Shown here one piece after another: positions 40,951 to 50,732 of a stretch of DNA of 64,000 bases. The stretch comes from Diabrotica undecimpunctata. Taxonomy: Eukaryota > Arthropoda > Insecta > Coleoptera > Chrysomelidae. Each line of letters starts with the position of its first letter. Position 1 is the stretch's first letter. Location: the NCBI RefSeq assembly GCF_040954645.1, contig NC_092808.1:88413042-88477041 (forward strand), written 5' to 3'. The translations under genes and the position numbers were made by a program. The notes below the pieces were generated by a model. That model was given only the letters and a program-made list of their open reading frames with translations. It ran no database searches and had not been told where the DNA came from.

Positions 40951-41439
40951 AGTTGAGGAAGATCAGACCAGGAAAATCATCAGAATAACAGATAATAATA
41001 ATCAAGCAATAGAACACTGAAAACTTTTGTTTTTAACTGTACGCCCGTGAATGACTTATTTTTTTTTAAATAACATTTAATATTGCACTTTTTTATTGTA
41101 TTTTTTTTATCTTTCAAGATAATTCTTATAGAAATATATTTATTTATAACATACGGTCTTATGGTCTTATTACGGCTTTAAGATTATACGACCTAAATGT
41201 ATCTTGTACCGCACTGCTAATTGAGAATTATGTTTGTAATGCGATAAGAGGTCCGGATATACGAGACACCAGTGACTCATGCCGCACTGATAAAAATCCG
41301 ACAGGAATCTGCATTTCTATAAAAAATAGATTAATTTGTTTTGTGTATTATTTTAGTTTAGGTCGAACAAGAGTTGCAGTAAAAGATTTTTCTAAATATA
41401 GAATGTAAACCATATTTCCAATGCTTTGTGAAAGAGAAC
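40951..41439. other. Unassigned AT-rich sequence
   Basis: No coding frame. A small direct repeat GGTCTTATGGTCTTAT occurs near 41155. It may belong to the decayed piggyBac copy that follows. Confidence 0.35.
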
Positions 41440-42240
41440 CAGTTTATAATATTCCGGACAACGTAATAAAACCTTATTTTAGAATATTGGTCGATGAATT
41501 AAAATCATTGTTCAAGAAACGAATTATTCATGTGCAGATATTTTACTATAAAAACATGTAAAACCAAAAACTCGATTAAAAAAGTTGCAACCAGTTACTC
41601 ACGATGAAACTTAACCCCATTATTGATTTTACAAGTGATAAAATGGGTCGACAAAAGACCAGTTTTAATCCTTACAACATTTAAACATAATAGTTGTATC
41701 TTGGTTTAATCAAATGAAAAGAAAAATTATACACAAGTACTAAAACCACAAACTAATCTCGATTATAACTTGGTGAAAAAGAGTGTTGATTTTAGTGATC
41801 AAGTGGCTTCTTACCAAAGCCCAATACGCAAAATTCTGAAGTGGTACCGGAAAGTGGCAGTAGAATTAATATTTAATACCGCATTTAATACCGCAGTAGT
41901 CAATGCTTAGTTGCTAAATAATAGAAAACGTAAAAAAAGCGACAACCTATCCTTGAGTTCAGACTGGAGTTCGCGAAGGCATTTTTGCAAATAAAGAAAT
42001 GTTGTAACCCTCACGACCAGTTACACCCAAAAATACCATCTCAGGCAAAGCGATGTAGATAATACAAAGAGAAGAAAGTGTATAAGATGTAACAAAATTT
42101 TAAGAAGAAGCACGACTAGTAGAAAGGACGATAGAAAAGTTAAAAAAGTTAAAACAGACTCTGAAGAATGTGATGGCAAAACTGGAATATGTCTAGTGTG
42201 CTTCAATGAGCACATTAAAAAACAATTTTACTTATACAGG
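41440..42240 (+). pseudogene. Decayed piggyBac-like transposase, C-terminal relic
   Basis: Broken frames contain VDFSDQVASYQSPIRKILKW and YRKVAVELIFNTA, the third-Asp region of piggyBac (compare VSDQKAAYSSPIRRSIKWYRK at 22830). A cysteine-rich end follows (KCVRC-type residues, then TGICLVCFNEHIK). There are many stops and shifts, so this is much older than the copy at 13948-23529. Confidence 0.7.
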
Positions 42241-42389
42241 AACTATTATTGAGTAAAAACGTATTGTACCTCAAGTGGCCTTATAGTATTGGAAGTCGTA
42301 AGTTGATAGTTTCTAGTAGAACGTTTTTATTGTTAATTACCTCCGTAAAAGTGAGTTATAGTATTTATAAAAAGATAGATGTAAATAAT

Positions 42390-42712
42390 ATGCCTTCGAC
42401 ATCTAAAAAAGCTAGATGTGAACATAAACGTAGATTGACCACTGCTGAATTACAATCATTATTAGAAGCATCTGGCGAGGACGATGTAGATGAATGGTGG
42501 AAGTGACTCTGATTGACTCTGACAAAATATTTGCACAAAGTCGTTCAGAAAAATCGAGGATTGCGTTTTGGAAAGAGACAACACAAACAGAATTTAAGAC
42601 TTTTCTCGGACTTATGTTCCATATGGGGACAATTAAGATGAACCGTCTGAATGACTACTGGAAAAGTATGGGTAACTTCTATAATAGTGTTGACTAGATA
42701 ATTGCTCATAGC
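42390..42712 (+). pseudogene. Decayed piggyBac-like transposase, N-terminal relic
   Basis: MPSTSKKARCEHKRRLTTAE then LQSLLEASGEDD, followed by a frame with FWKETTQTEFKTFLGLMFHM and RLNDYWKS, the conserved first domain of piggyBac transposases. It lies after a C-terminal relic, so it belongs to a different copy. Confidence 0.65.
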
Positions 42713-43751
42713 CCATATTAAGAAATAAGGGAATAGACAATCCTCATTTGTCAAAGAAACTAAAAAAACGTGAAGTGGTCTAAAGACTAAAAAGTCCCCT
42801 ATTCAAACTGGTTTTTATTAAGAAATTTAATAATATGTGAAAGTTTTTTTAATATACCCTAAAACTGAAAGCGCAAAGAATCGATTGCAAGTTACAAAAT
42901 ACTTGTAGAGTCATACTGTTTGGACAAGTACGGTTGTTTAAATAATCGCTTTCTGTCATAAACAAATTGAATAAATTGTAAAATATTTTTTGATCTGCTT
43001 GATATTTAGCACACTTTAATAACTGATCAATATTGCCATAATTTCAAGTAGGTATATTACCTGTCGTTAGGCCAAAAACAAAGTTATTAACATTTATAAA
43101 TTACTACAAACATAACATCTTAGAGTTTACGGTTTTTTGAAATTATATCAATTATTTATGTATTTAAATTTGGTATTTCTCTACATAAAAAACTTTTTAT
43201 GGTCTACAACTTTTATTTGAATTATTTTTCTTTAGAATGTATACAAAACGTTTTATAAGCAAAAAATTATTTTTTTTTGCCTTTTAAGATTGTTTAAAAA
43301 AACAAAGCAAAATCAACTGTACGTCTTTACGAATTTTTCGTCAGCTACCCCTCATACTATTTAGAATTTAAATTTCTGTATAAGATTTTTTTAAACTATT
43401 TAGCTAGGTTCCGTGAACTACTTTCTTATGGCATGGTCAAAGTCAAATATAATTTTTTTTATGTGATTAAGCCACAATTATTGGTCGTTATTGAGATGAA
43501 AATTACATTTTTAATTAACTAATATTTAACGTTTTGATATCCACTATTATTTTACAATAACTTTGTTTATTGTACAAATTATGTAAACATGTGTATACAC
43601 ATTTTGTACAAAAAAACGATTTCCGGAATGGAAATCAAAATTTCAAACATTAACACGATCACAACCAATAATTAAGGCCTCAATCCCATAAAACCATAAT
43701 ATTTATCTCAAACTATTCATCGATAGCTTCGACTAAATAGGTTGTAAATTG

Positions 43752-43756
<5 letters not shown>
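42713..43756. other. AT-rich non-coding stretch
   Basis: No open frame of note on either strand and no motif that I can name. Confidence 0.5.

Positions 43757-43828
<72 letters not shown>
43757..43828. repeat. TA microsatellite
   Basis: (TA)n directly left of the plus-strand Gypsy LTR. Confidence 0.95.
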
Positions 43829-43830
<2 letters not shown>

Positions 43831-45128
43831 AAATGATATTATTTAAAAAATTAATTTATAAGTTACACATTAGATAATATTAGATATTTGGTTATTTTAA
43901 TAAGTTATATACTAGAGAATTTAATAAAAATTATTTATGAGAGGGCATTTTTAAGAAATTAGCATATAATAATTGTAAAAAGTTGTATTTTAATGTTGTA
44001 AATATATTTAAGTGAGCCATGTGCATAGGCAACCAACTATACAGTAAGTGACTGACAGAAATTAAGAATTTTAGGAATATAAAGTGGGGTTATAATAATA
44101 ATGTTAGTTTAAAATGTTTAATTTATATATATATATATTTAATGATTTAAATGTTTATTCTGATCTGAAAAGCCTAAATGTCAACAAAATTATCAATAGA
44201 ACATTAACGAATTCTCCAGAATGCAGAATTTGACCTGTGTTTATGTTGGAACATTCTGGAATAATGATTATGTCGATTGATCGAATAGATACTTTTTTCG
44301 AGAACATCCATATAGAAGAAATAGAACTAAATCGAACATGATTTCTAACCAGATGGTTCTGGAAGATTGAAAAGATATAAATACCCGTGATTTGGATTCA
44401 AGATGGCCAGTTTTATTATGAAAGTTAGTAGAAGATAAACTCATTTAGTTAGTGAAGTCAATTGTTCAGAATTTTCAAGACAGTCAATCAGTTACAAATA
44501 GTCCAATTGTTTAATATAATTAAAAAAGTATATAAGAAGAATATTGGAAGAAATTAAAATTATATTATGATTGGAGATTAGTATAAATCAACTTATAATA
44601 ATTGGATATTGGTATATGGAAAAGAAGAATAAATATAAATGCTGTTTTGCTGGTTTGCTTGGTGGTTTATAAATGCTGGTGAAGAAAAATATATCTTAAA
44701 TTGGTAGAAGCTGATAATTGGAAAAAGTAATTTCACAAAAACAAGGATAACCGAAGTACGAAGACATTCAGTGGTGATTAGAATCTATATAGTGGAAAAC
44801 AGTTCATTTAGGCATTCAGTGAAAGAAAGGTACAAAATTTTGTTAATATAATTTAGTTAATGTCATAACAATTTCAATTTTGAAATTAGTTTGTTTAAAT
44901 TTTACATTGTCTATAGAATTTAATTAGTTTTATAAGAGTATCAATTTAAAGATAGTTTATTTTAAATTTACATTTTCTAGGTTAGATATATAGGTATGTG
45001 TGTTTCATAATAGTTATAATAAAGATAATTTAAAAAAGTACTTACAAACTGATTCTTTGAGAACCGCGATAAAAACCCTATAATATTAAAATACTCATTG
45101 CTCATCATTCAAACAAACAATACATTAT

Positions 45129-45132
<4 letters not shown>
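43829..45132 (+). repeat. Solo LTR of the Gypsy family (plus orientation)
   Basis: 1304 bp, TGAAATGATATT... to ...CATTATAACA, with TA repeats on both sides. It matches the 3' LTR at 63227-64000 very closely in the shared part (a few differences per hundred bases or fewer by eye). It is a complete LTR and not the left piece of the truncated copy at 48661, because both contain the same terminal 268 bases with several differences. Confidence 0.88.

Positions 45133-45184
<52 letters not shown>
45133..45184. repeat. TA microsatellite
   Basis: (TA)n between the solo LTR and the RTE-like LINE. Confidence 0.95.
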
Positions 45185-45186
<2 letters not shown>

Positions 45187-45211
45187 TAACCCAAATGTAG
45201 TCAACGAGATT

Positions 45212-45568
45212 ATGGCAAATTTCGTGGAAAAAGAATTAGGCATTAAAGTAGAAATAGAAGATGCTTATAAAATAGGCGACAAAACATGTCTTATAAAACT
45301 AAAAAACAGAAATGAAAAAATTAAAATCATGAAGAACAAAAACAAACTAAGGGCATCAAAGCCAGAAATATACATCAATAACGATCTAACGCAAGAAGAG
45401 ATGAAGATCCAACAAGAAATACGGAAAATTGCAAAATTTCAACAAGAAAAAGGTATGAACACCAGAGTAGGTTATCAAAAATTAAATATTGACGGGGCTA
45501 TATGGAAATGGAACAAAGAGAAGAATGAACTGGAAAAGGCAAACCAAGACACGCCAAAAAACCGATAA
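45212..45568 (+). pseudogene. RTE-like ORF1, C-terminal part
   Basis: KELGIKVEIEDAYKIGDKTC, LIKLKNRNEKIKIMKNKNKL and IYINNDLTQEEMKIQQEIRK is the RNA-recognition-like C-terminal domain common in ORF1 of these LINEs. The reading frame is open back to the TA repeat at 45185, so the N-terminus was lost by 5' truncation. It ends 41 bases before ORF2. Confidence 0.75.
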
Positions 45569-45609
45569 AACAACAAATATCGTACACACAACAAAAAACG
45601 GAAACGAAA

Positions 45610-48570
45610 ATGACAAAGGAAAAGGACATGAATAGATTAGATAAGATAAAACAGACGAGCAGGAAAAAATATAATAGAAAAATGAAAAAACGCGATGAAC
45701 TAAAAATAAGTACGTGGAACATCAGAACAATGCTTGAACCAGGAAAAATGCAGGAGATTGTCTCAGAACTAGAAAGATACCAAATTGATATTGCAGTGAT
45801 TCAAGAAATTAGATGGGCAGGTCAAGGAGAAATAAATAAAAAAAACTACACACTACAGTATTCGGGACATGGAAAACAAGGTCAATATGGAGTTGCTTTC
45901 ATAATTATGGGAAAAATAAAAAATAACATTATGCAATTTAAACCAATAAATGAACGTATGGCTTACCTGAGAATTAACGCCAAACCATTTAATATATCAA
46001 TCATAAACGTATATGCTCCAACTGAAAGTGCTGCTGCGGAGGAAAAAGACAAAATGTATGAGGAACTTGAACGAGAAATGGAGAATTTACCTAGAGAAGA
46101 CACAATACTGGTAATGGGAGATTTTAACGCCCAAGTAGGTAAGGAAGACTACATTAACCAAGTAGCAGGTAAACACACATTACACGAAAAAACAAATGAC
46201 AATGGTCAAAGATTATGTAACCTAGCAGCTAGTACCAATATGATTATCATTAGTACAAATTTCGAACATCCTAAATACCATAAAGTAACATGGATTTCCC
46301 CAGACCAAAAAACATGGTCCCAAATAGACCATATTCTGATTACAAGAAGGAAACAAACATCGGTTACGGACGTGAGAACTTACAGAGGTGCGCATGCAGA
46401 CACAGATCATTTTATGGTGACTGCAAAGGTAAAACAAAAAGTCAAAAGAACTCTAAAAAATACGACAATGAAAGACAAATGGTACGTAGAAAAACTGAAT
46501 GCTCCAGACATAAGGATTAAGTATGCTGATGACATGAACAAAAAACTAAAGGAACAGTGTAAATATACAAAGGATATAGAAACAGAATGGAGAAATTTAA
46601 AAAAATGTATAAATGAAACAGCGGATGTACACATAGGAATAAAAAGAAACAAAAAAAAACAAGAATGGTATAATGAAGAATGCCATAACATGCTAAAAAA
46701 GAAGATAGAAACTAGACAAATGTGGATAAGAACAAATAGACAGGATTATAGGGAAGAATACAATAGAATAAGGAATGAATGTAAGAAAAAAATAAGGAAA
46801 ATTAAACGTGCCTGGTTAGATGATAAGATAAAAGAAATAGAAAAAGAAAGTAAGAACAGAAACACAAAAGCATTTTATAAGAAAATTAGCGAGCAAAACA
46901 AAACTTTTAAAGGAAAGATAAAAGGCATAAAAGATAAAAATGGAAAAGTATCAGAAAATGATGAAGAGTATAAAGAAATTTGGACTCACTATTTTAAAGA
47001 ATTATTAACAGAGCAAGAAGATCAAGACCTAAATGAAAACGTAGAAGAAGAGACAATGATGTTAGGAAACCAGCTAGAAAGACCAACAAAAGAGGAAGTT
47101 GAGGAAATTATAAATAGCAGCCGTAATGGTAAATCTTCAGGATCAGACGGGATCAATATGGAACTTATAAAATATGGTGGTGAAGAATTAAAAGAAAAAC
47201 TGTACAATTTAATAAAAGACATATGGGACGAAGAAAAAATGCCGGAAGAATGGAACAAAGGACAAATTATCACGATTCATAAAAAAGGAGACCAACAAAT
47301 GTGTAATAACTACAGAGGACTGACGCTATTAAACACAGCATATAAAATTATGTCGACCTTAATACATCGAAGACTGACCAACGCTATGACGAATATCATA
47401 GGACACTATCAATGCGGATTTATTAAGGGAAAGTCTACAACAGATGCCATACATACAGTTAAACAAATTATGGAAAAAGCTCATGGATATAAAATAGAAA
47501 TTGAACTGCTTTTTATAGATTTTCAGCAAGCATTTGATACAATAAAAAGATCAAAATTAATGGTAGCTCTGAAAGAAATGGGAATACAAAACAAATTAAG
47601 ACGATTAATAAAAATGACAATGAGTAGAACTGTAGTGAGTATAAAAACTCAAGTAGGAGACACAGAAGAATTTGTCATAAATAAAGGGGTTAGACAAGGA
47701 GATTCGTTATCAGCAACCCTGTTTAATCTTGCCCTGGAATACATCGTCAGGAAAATAAACAAAGGTACCCTTAGAACTAGAGAAGGACAAATAATAGCAT
47801 ACGCTGACGATATTGTGCTAATAACAAAAAATAGAAAAACAATGGAAAAAATGTTAAATGAAATGGTAACAGAAGGAAAAGTAATGGGATTAAAAATAAA
47901 CCAAGAAAAAACAAAAATAATGAGATTTGATAAAAACTTCGAAAACAAAAAGGTTAGACTAGGCGAATACATTTTTGAAGAAGTCGAAAAATTTAAGTAC
48001 TTGGGAATATTAATAACAAACAATGGAGAAAGAGAAACAGAAATCAAAGAAAGGATTATTACAGCAAATAAGACCTTCCATGCAAATAAGAAATTACTAA
48101 AAAATAAACTATTGAGTAAGAAATCGAAAATGAAGGTATACAAAACAATAATTCGACCGACGATGATGTATGCAGCCGAAACCCTCAGCATGACAAAAAA
48201 ACAAGAGGAAAACCTTAGAATACAAGAAAGAAAAATACTAAGAGCAATACTGGGACCAATAAAAATAAATGAAAATGAATTTAGACAAAGAACGAACCTT
48301 GAGCTACTGGAAGAAATTAAGGAAGATATAGTGTGTAAAATAAAACAACAAAGAGCAAAATGGCTAGGACACGTATGGAGATCAGGATCAACTACGACGA
48401 TATTCTCAATATTGGAATGGACACCAGCTGGCAAAAGAAGACGTGGAAGACCAAGATCTACATGGTTACAAGAAGTTGTAAATGATCTCAACAAGGCGGG
48501 CATACGACAGTGGAAAGGAAAAACCAGAGATAGGACACAATGGAGAAAAATAACTGAGAAAATTAAATAA
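45610..48570 (+). CDS. RTE-like ORF2 (endonuclease plus reverse transcriptase), intact
   Basis: 986 codons without interruption. The endonuclease shows ISTWNIRTM, VIQEIRWAG, NVYAPTES, VMGDFNAQVG and DTDHFMVTA. The reverse transcriptase shows NNYRGLTLLNTAYKIMSTL, FIDFQQAFDTI, GVRQGDSLSATLFN and AYADDIVLIT. The C-terminus has ERKILRAILGP, AKWLGHVWRSGS and RRRGRPRSTWLQEV. These are hallmarks of the RTE-type proteins widely mis-annotated in arthropods as 'craniofacial development protein 2-like'. The frame is clean enough to be functional, though the LINE has lost its 5' end and promoter. Confidence 0.92.
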   Translation: MTKEKDMNRLDKIKQTSRKKYNRKMKKRDELKISTWNIRTMLEPGKMQEIVSELERYQIDIAVIQEIRWAGQGEINKKNYTLQYSGHGKQGQYGVAFIIMGKIKNNIMQFKPINERMAYLRINAKPFNISIINVYAPTESAAAEEKDKMYEELEREMENLPREDTILVMGDFNAQVGKEDYINQVAGKHTLHEKTNDNGQRLCNLAASTNMIIISTNFEHPKYHKVTWISPDQKTWSQIDHILITRRKQTSVTDVRTYRGAHADTDHFMVTAKVKQKVKRTLKNTTMKDKWYVEKLNAPDIRIKYADDMNKKLKEQCKYTKDIETEWRNLKKCINETADVHIGIKRNKKKQEWYNEECHNMLKKKIETRQMWIRTNRQDYREEYNRIRNECKKKIRKIKRAWLDDKIKEIEKESKNRNTKAFYKKISEQNKTFKGKIKGIKDKNGKVSENDEEYKEIWTHYFKELLTEQEDQDLNENVEEETMMLGNQLERPTKEEVEEIINSSRNGKSSGSDGINMELIKYGGEELKEKLYNLIKDIWDEEKMPEEWNKGQIITIHKKGDQQMCNNYRGLTLLNTAYKIMSTLIHRRLTNAMTNIIGHYQCGFIKGKSTTDAIHTVKQIMEKAHGYKIEIELLFIDFQQAFDTIKRSKLMVALKEMGIQNKLRRLIKMTMSRTVVSIKTQVGDTEEFVINKGVRQGDSLSATLFNLALEYIVRKINKGTLRTREGQIIAYADDIVLITKNRKTMEKMLNEMVTEGKVMGLKINQEKTKIMRFDKNFENKKVRLGEYIFEEVEKFKYLGILITNNGERETEIKERIITANKTFHANKKLLKNKLLSKKSKMKVYKTIIRPTMMYAAETLSMTKKQEENLRIQERKILRAILGPIKINENEFRQRTNLELLEEIKEDIVCKIKQQRAKWLGHVWRSGSTTTIFSILEWTPAGKRRRGRPRSTWLQEVVNDLNKAGIRQWKGKTRDRTQWRKITEKIK

Positions 48571-48660
48571 GGAACAAGAGGACTGATCTACCTCAAAACA
48601 TAGATCTAGAGAGCGTAAGCGGCGTAACCCCTAAAGGGGTGTTTAGCCACATATATATAC

Positions 48661-48928
48661 ATAACAATTTCAATTTTGAAGATAGTTTATTTAAATTTTA
48701 CATTGTCTATAGAATTTAATTAGTTTTATAAGAGTATCAATTTAAAGATAGTTTATTTTAAATTTACATTGGCTAGGTTAGATATATATATATGTGTGTT
48801 TCATAATAGTTATAATAAAGATAATTTAAAAAAGTACTTACAAACTAATTCTTCGAGAACCGCGATAAAAACCCTATATTATTAAAATACTCATTGCTCA
48901 TCATTCAAACAAACAATACATCATAACA
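48661..48928 (+). repeat. Gypsy 5' LTR, truncated to its last 268 bp
   Basis: Starts ATAACAATTTC right after the RTE tail and ends CATCATAACA. It corresponds to the last part of the LTR at 43829-45132 but with several differences. It is followed directly by the primer site and gag, so it is the 5' LTR of the internal region. Confidence 0.88.
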
Positions 48929-48932
48929 AATT

Positions 48933-48950
48933 TGGCACCTAACGCGGTGG
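48933..48950 (+). promoter_or_regulatory. Candidate primer-binding site
   Basis: TGGCACCTAACGCGGTGG lies four bases after the LTR; the TGG start fits the CCA end of a tRNA primer. Similar TGGC-CC-AACG sites are common in Gypsy elements. Confidence 0.7.
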
Positions 48951-49073
48951 CTCTCTATTTAAAAGAATTAGTTTGGGAAGATAAGTGCTCTCATATAATT
49001 AAATTAATTATCAGTAGAAAGGAAAAATTATAGATTTTATTTTTAATTATATTTGAACAAGTAAAGTCTCAAA

Positions 49074-50732
49074 ATGTCTCAAGGAAAGAAAGGTACAAGA
49101 AGCAAAAAGAATGAAGAAGATGTGGAAGTAGAAACACAACCTATACAAGAGGAGAGTTTAGTTCAAGTTCCACAAGATACTGCAGAAATGAATCCAGAAA
49201 GAGAGGAAAATGTCAATATGGCAGCTTTGATGTCATTAATGATGCAGATGAACAAGACAATGGAAGAGAATACGAAAAAAATGGAAGAGAATTCAAAAGA
49301 AATCAAAGAAGACATAAAAAAATTGGAAGAGAATTCAAAAGAAGTCAAAGAAGACATAAAAAAATTGGAAGAGAATTCAAAACAAGTCAAAGAAGACATG
49401 AAAAAAATGGAACAGAAATTAGAAGAGAATTATAGAAAATTAGAAAAGAAAATAGAAGATAATAATAATAAAATTGTAAAACAAATAGAAAAACAAATGG
49501 ATAAAAAACTTGAAGCTGCAGAGAAAAAAGTAGCAAATGAAATAAAAATTATACGGAATGACTACAAGAAAAGGATAGAAAATGAGAGGACAGAAGTAAA
49601 GAGGATTATTCAAGATAATAAGATAGATATAGAACAGAAAATAGAGTTGCAGAAATGTAACTTAGAAGTAAAAATTAACGAAGACAGGAGAAACACAGAA
49701 GAAAAATTAGATGATATACAACAAAATATCAAAATAAATAATAATCAAATAAGAAATGTGGAACAGAGAATAGATGATATTTCACAAATGAGAGACATAT
49801 AGAGACCTTACTTAAATTTAACAAATGAGACTGGGATTAAATTCTCTGGTAATATAAAAAATTTGCATCCTAGAGTATACATAAATAGTTTAAAACATAA
49901 ATTAAGATTTGTGAATAATATTAATGATATTAAAGATTATATTAGAATGACATTAAATGACAATGCAGCAACTTGGTTTGCTAGTATTGAAAATGATTTA
50001 GATAATTTTCAAACATTTGAAAATAAATGTTTAAATTATTATTGGGGTGAATTAGAGCAAGCCAAGTTTAGAGAAATTCTATATTTTGGAAAGTATAATC
50101 ACAATTTAAAATCAAATATGGTAGATTATGCATTGAAACTGATAACGGTTGCAAAATATTTGGAACCACCACTTAGAGAGGATGAAACAGTCTTAAATGT
50201 ATCTAGACATTTTGATGCTGATGTTGTGCAAACAGTAACTGTACAAAATATTCAAACAATAGATAGTTTTATTAATTTTATTCAAAGAATACAAAGAGGC
50301 AATATGACAAGTAATAATAACAACAAAAAAAACAATAATAACTTTCAATATAATAAAAATGATAATCAACAATATAGACAATCATATAACAATAATTATA
50401 GATATGGTAATAATTTACAAAATTTTAATAATAATAACAGTAATCAAAATAAACAGAATTGTAATAACAATACTAGTTATAATAGACAACATTTTAATAA
50501 CAGTACTAATAATAATAGACAAGATTTTAACAATAGAAGAAATACAGAACGACCTAATTATAACAGACAGATAAATTGTGTTCGAAGGAATAGGAGCTGC
50601 GAAGACAGGGAACGAAATAGTACAAGGCAAGAAAATGTGAGTAGAAGTCATAGTAGGGAAAGACATAGGACATCAGATCCAAGTGGTCAGATACAATCTG
50701 ACAATTCTAATAATCAAAATTTTGTGCAGTAA
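49074..50732 (+). pseudogene. gag: Gypsy gag with an in-frame amber codon
   Basis: ATG at 49074 (MSQGKKGTRSKKNEEDVEVE). A long charged coiled coil contains a 14-residue repeat (KLEENSKEVKEDIK and variants) three to four times at about 49280-49410. TAG at 49800-49802 interrupts; the same frame then continues with a capsid-like domain (RVYINSLKHKLRFVNNIND, NDNAATWFASIENDLDNF, YYWGELEQAKFREILYFGKY) and an Asn-rich, then Arg/Ser-rich tail with no CCHC knuckle, ending at TAA 50730-50732. The heptamer AAATTTT at 50717-50723, in the correct phase, could give a -1 shift into pol. The amber codon is either a mutation or a readthrough point. Confidence 0.82.

Larger units (their letters stand above)
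45185..48646 (+). mobile_element. RTE-like non-LTR retrotransposon, 5'-truncated
   Basis: Begins inside ORF1 right after a TA microsatellite, carries a complete ORF2 and ends in a short 3' UTR with the hairpin-like AACCCCTAAAGGGGTG and GTTTAGCCAC, then ACATATATATAC. It lies between a full solo LTR and a 5'-truncated copy of the same LTR family. Confidence 0.82.

Noticed and set aside
47649..48503. 284-codon minus-strand frame
   Set aside because: It is the antisense of the intact RTE-like reverse transcriptase; its hydrophobic composition is that of complement translation.
43829..48928. One 5' LTR simply split by the RTE-like LINE
   Set aside because: The left LTR is complete and already contains the 268 bases found again on the right, with several differences, so these are two LTR copies.
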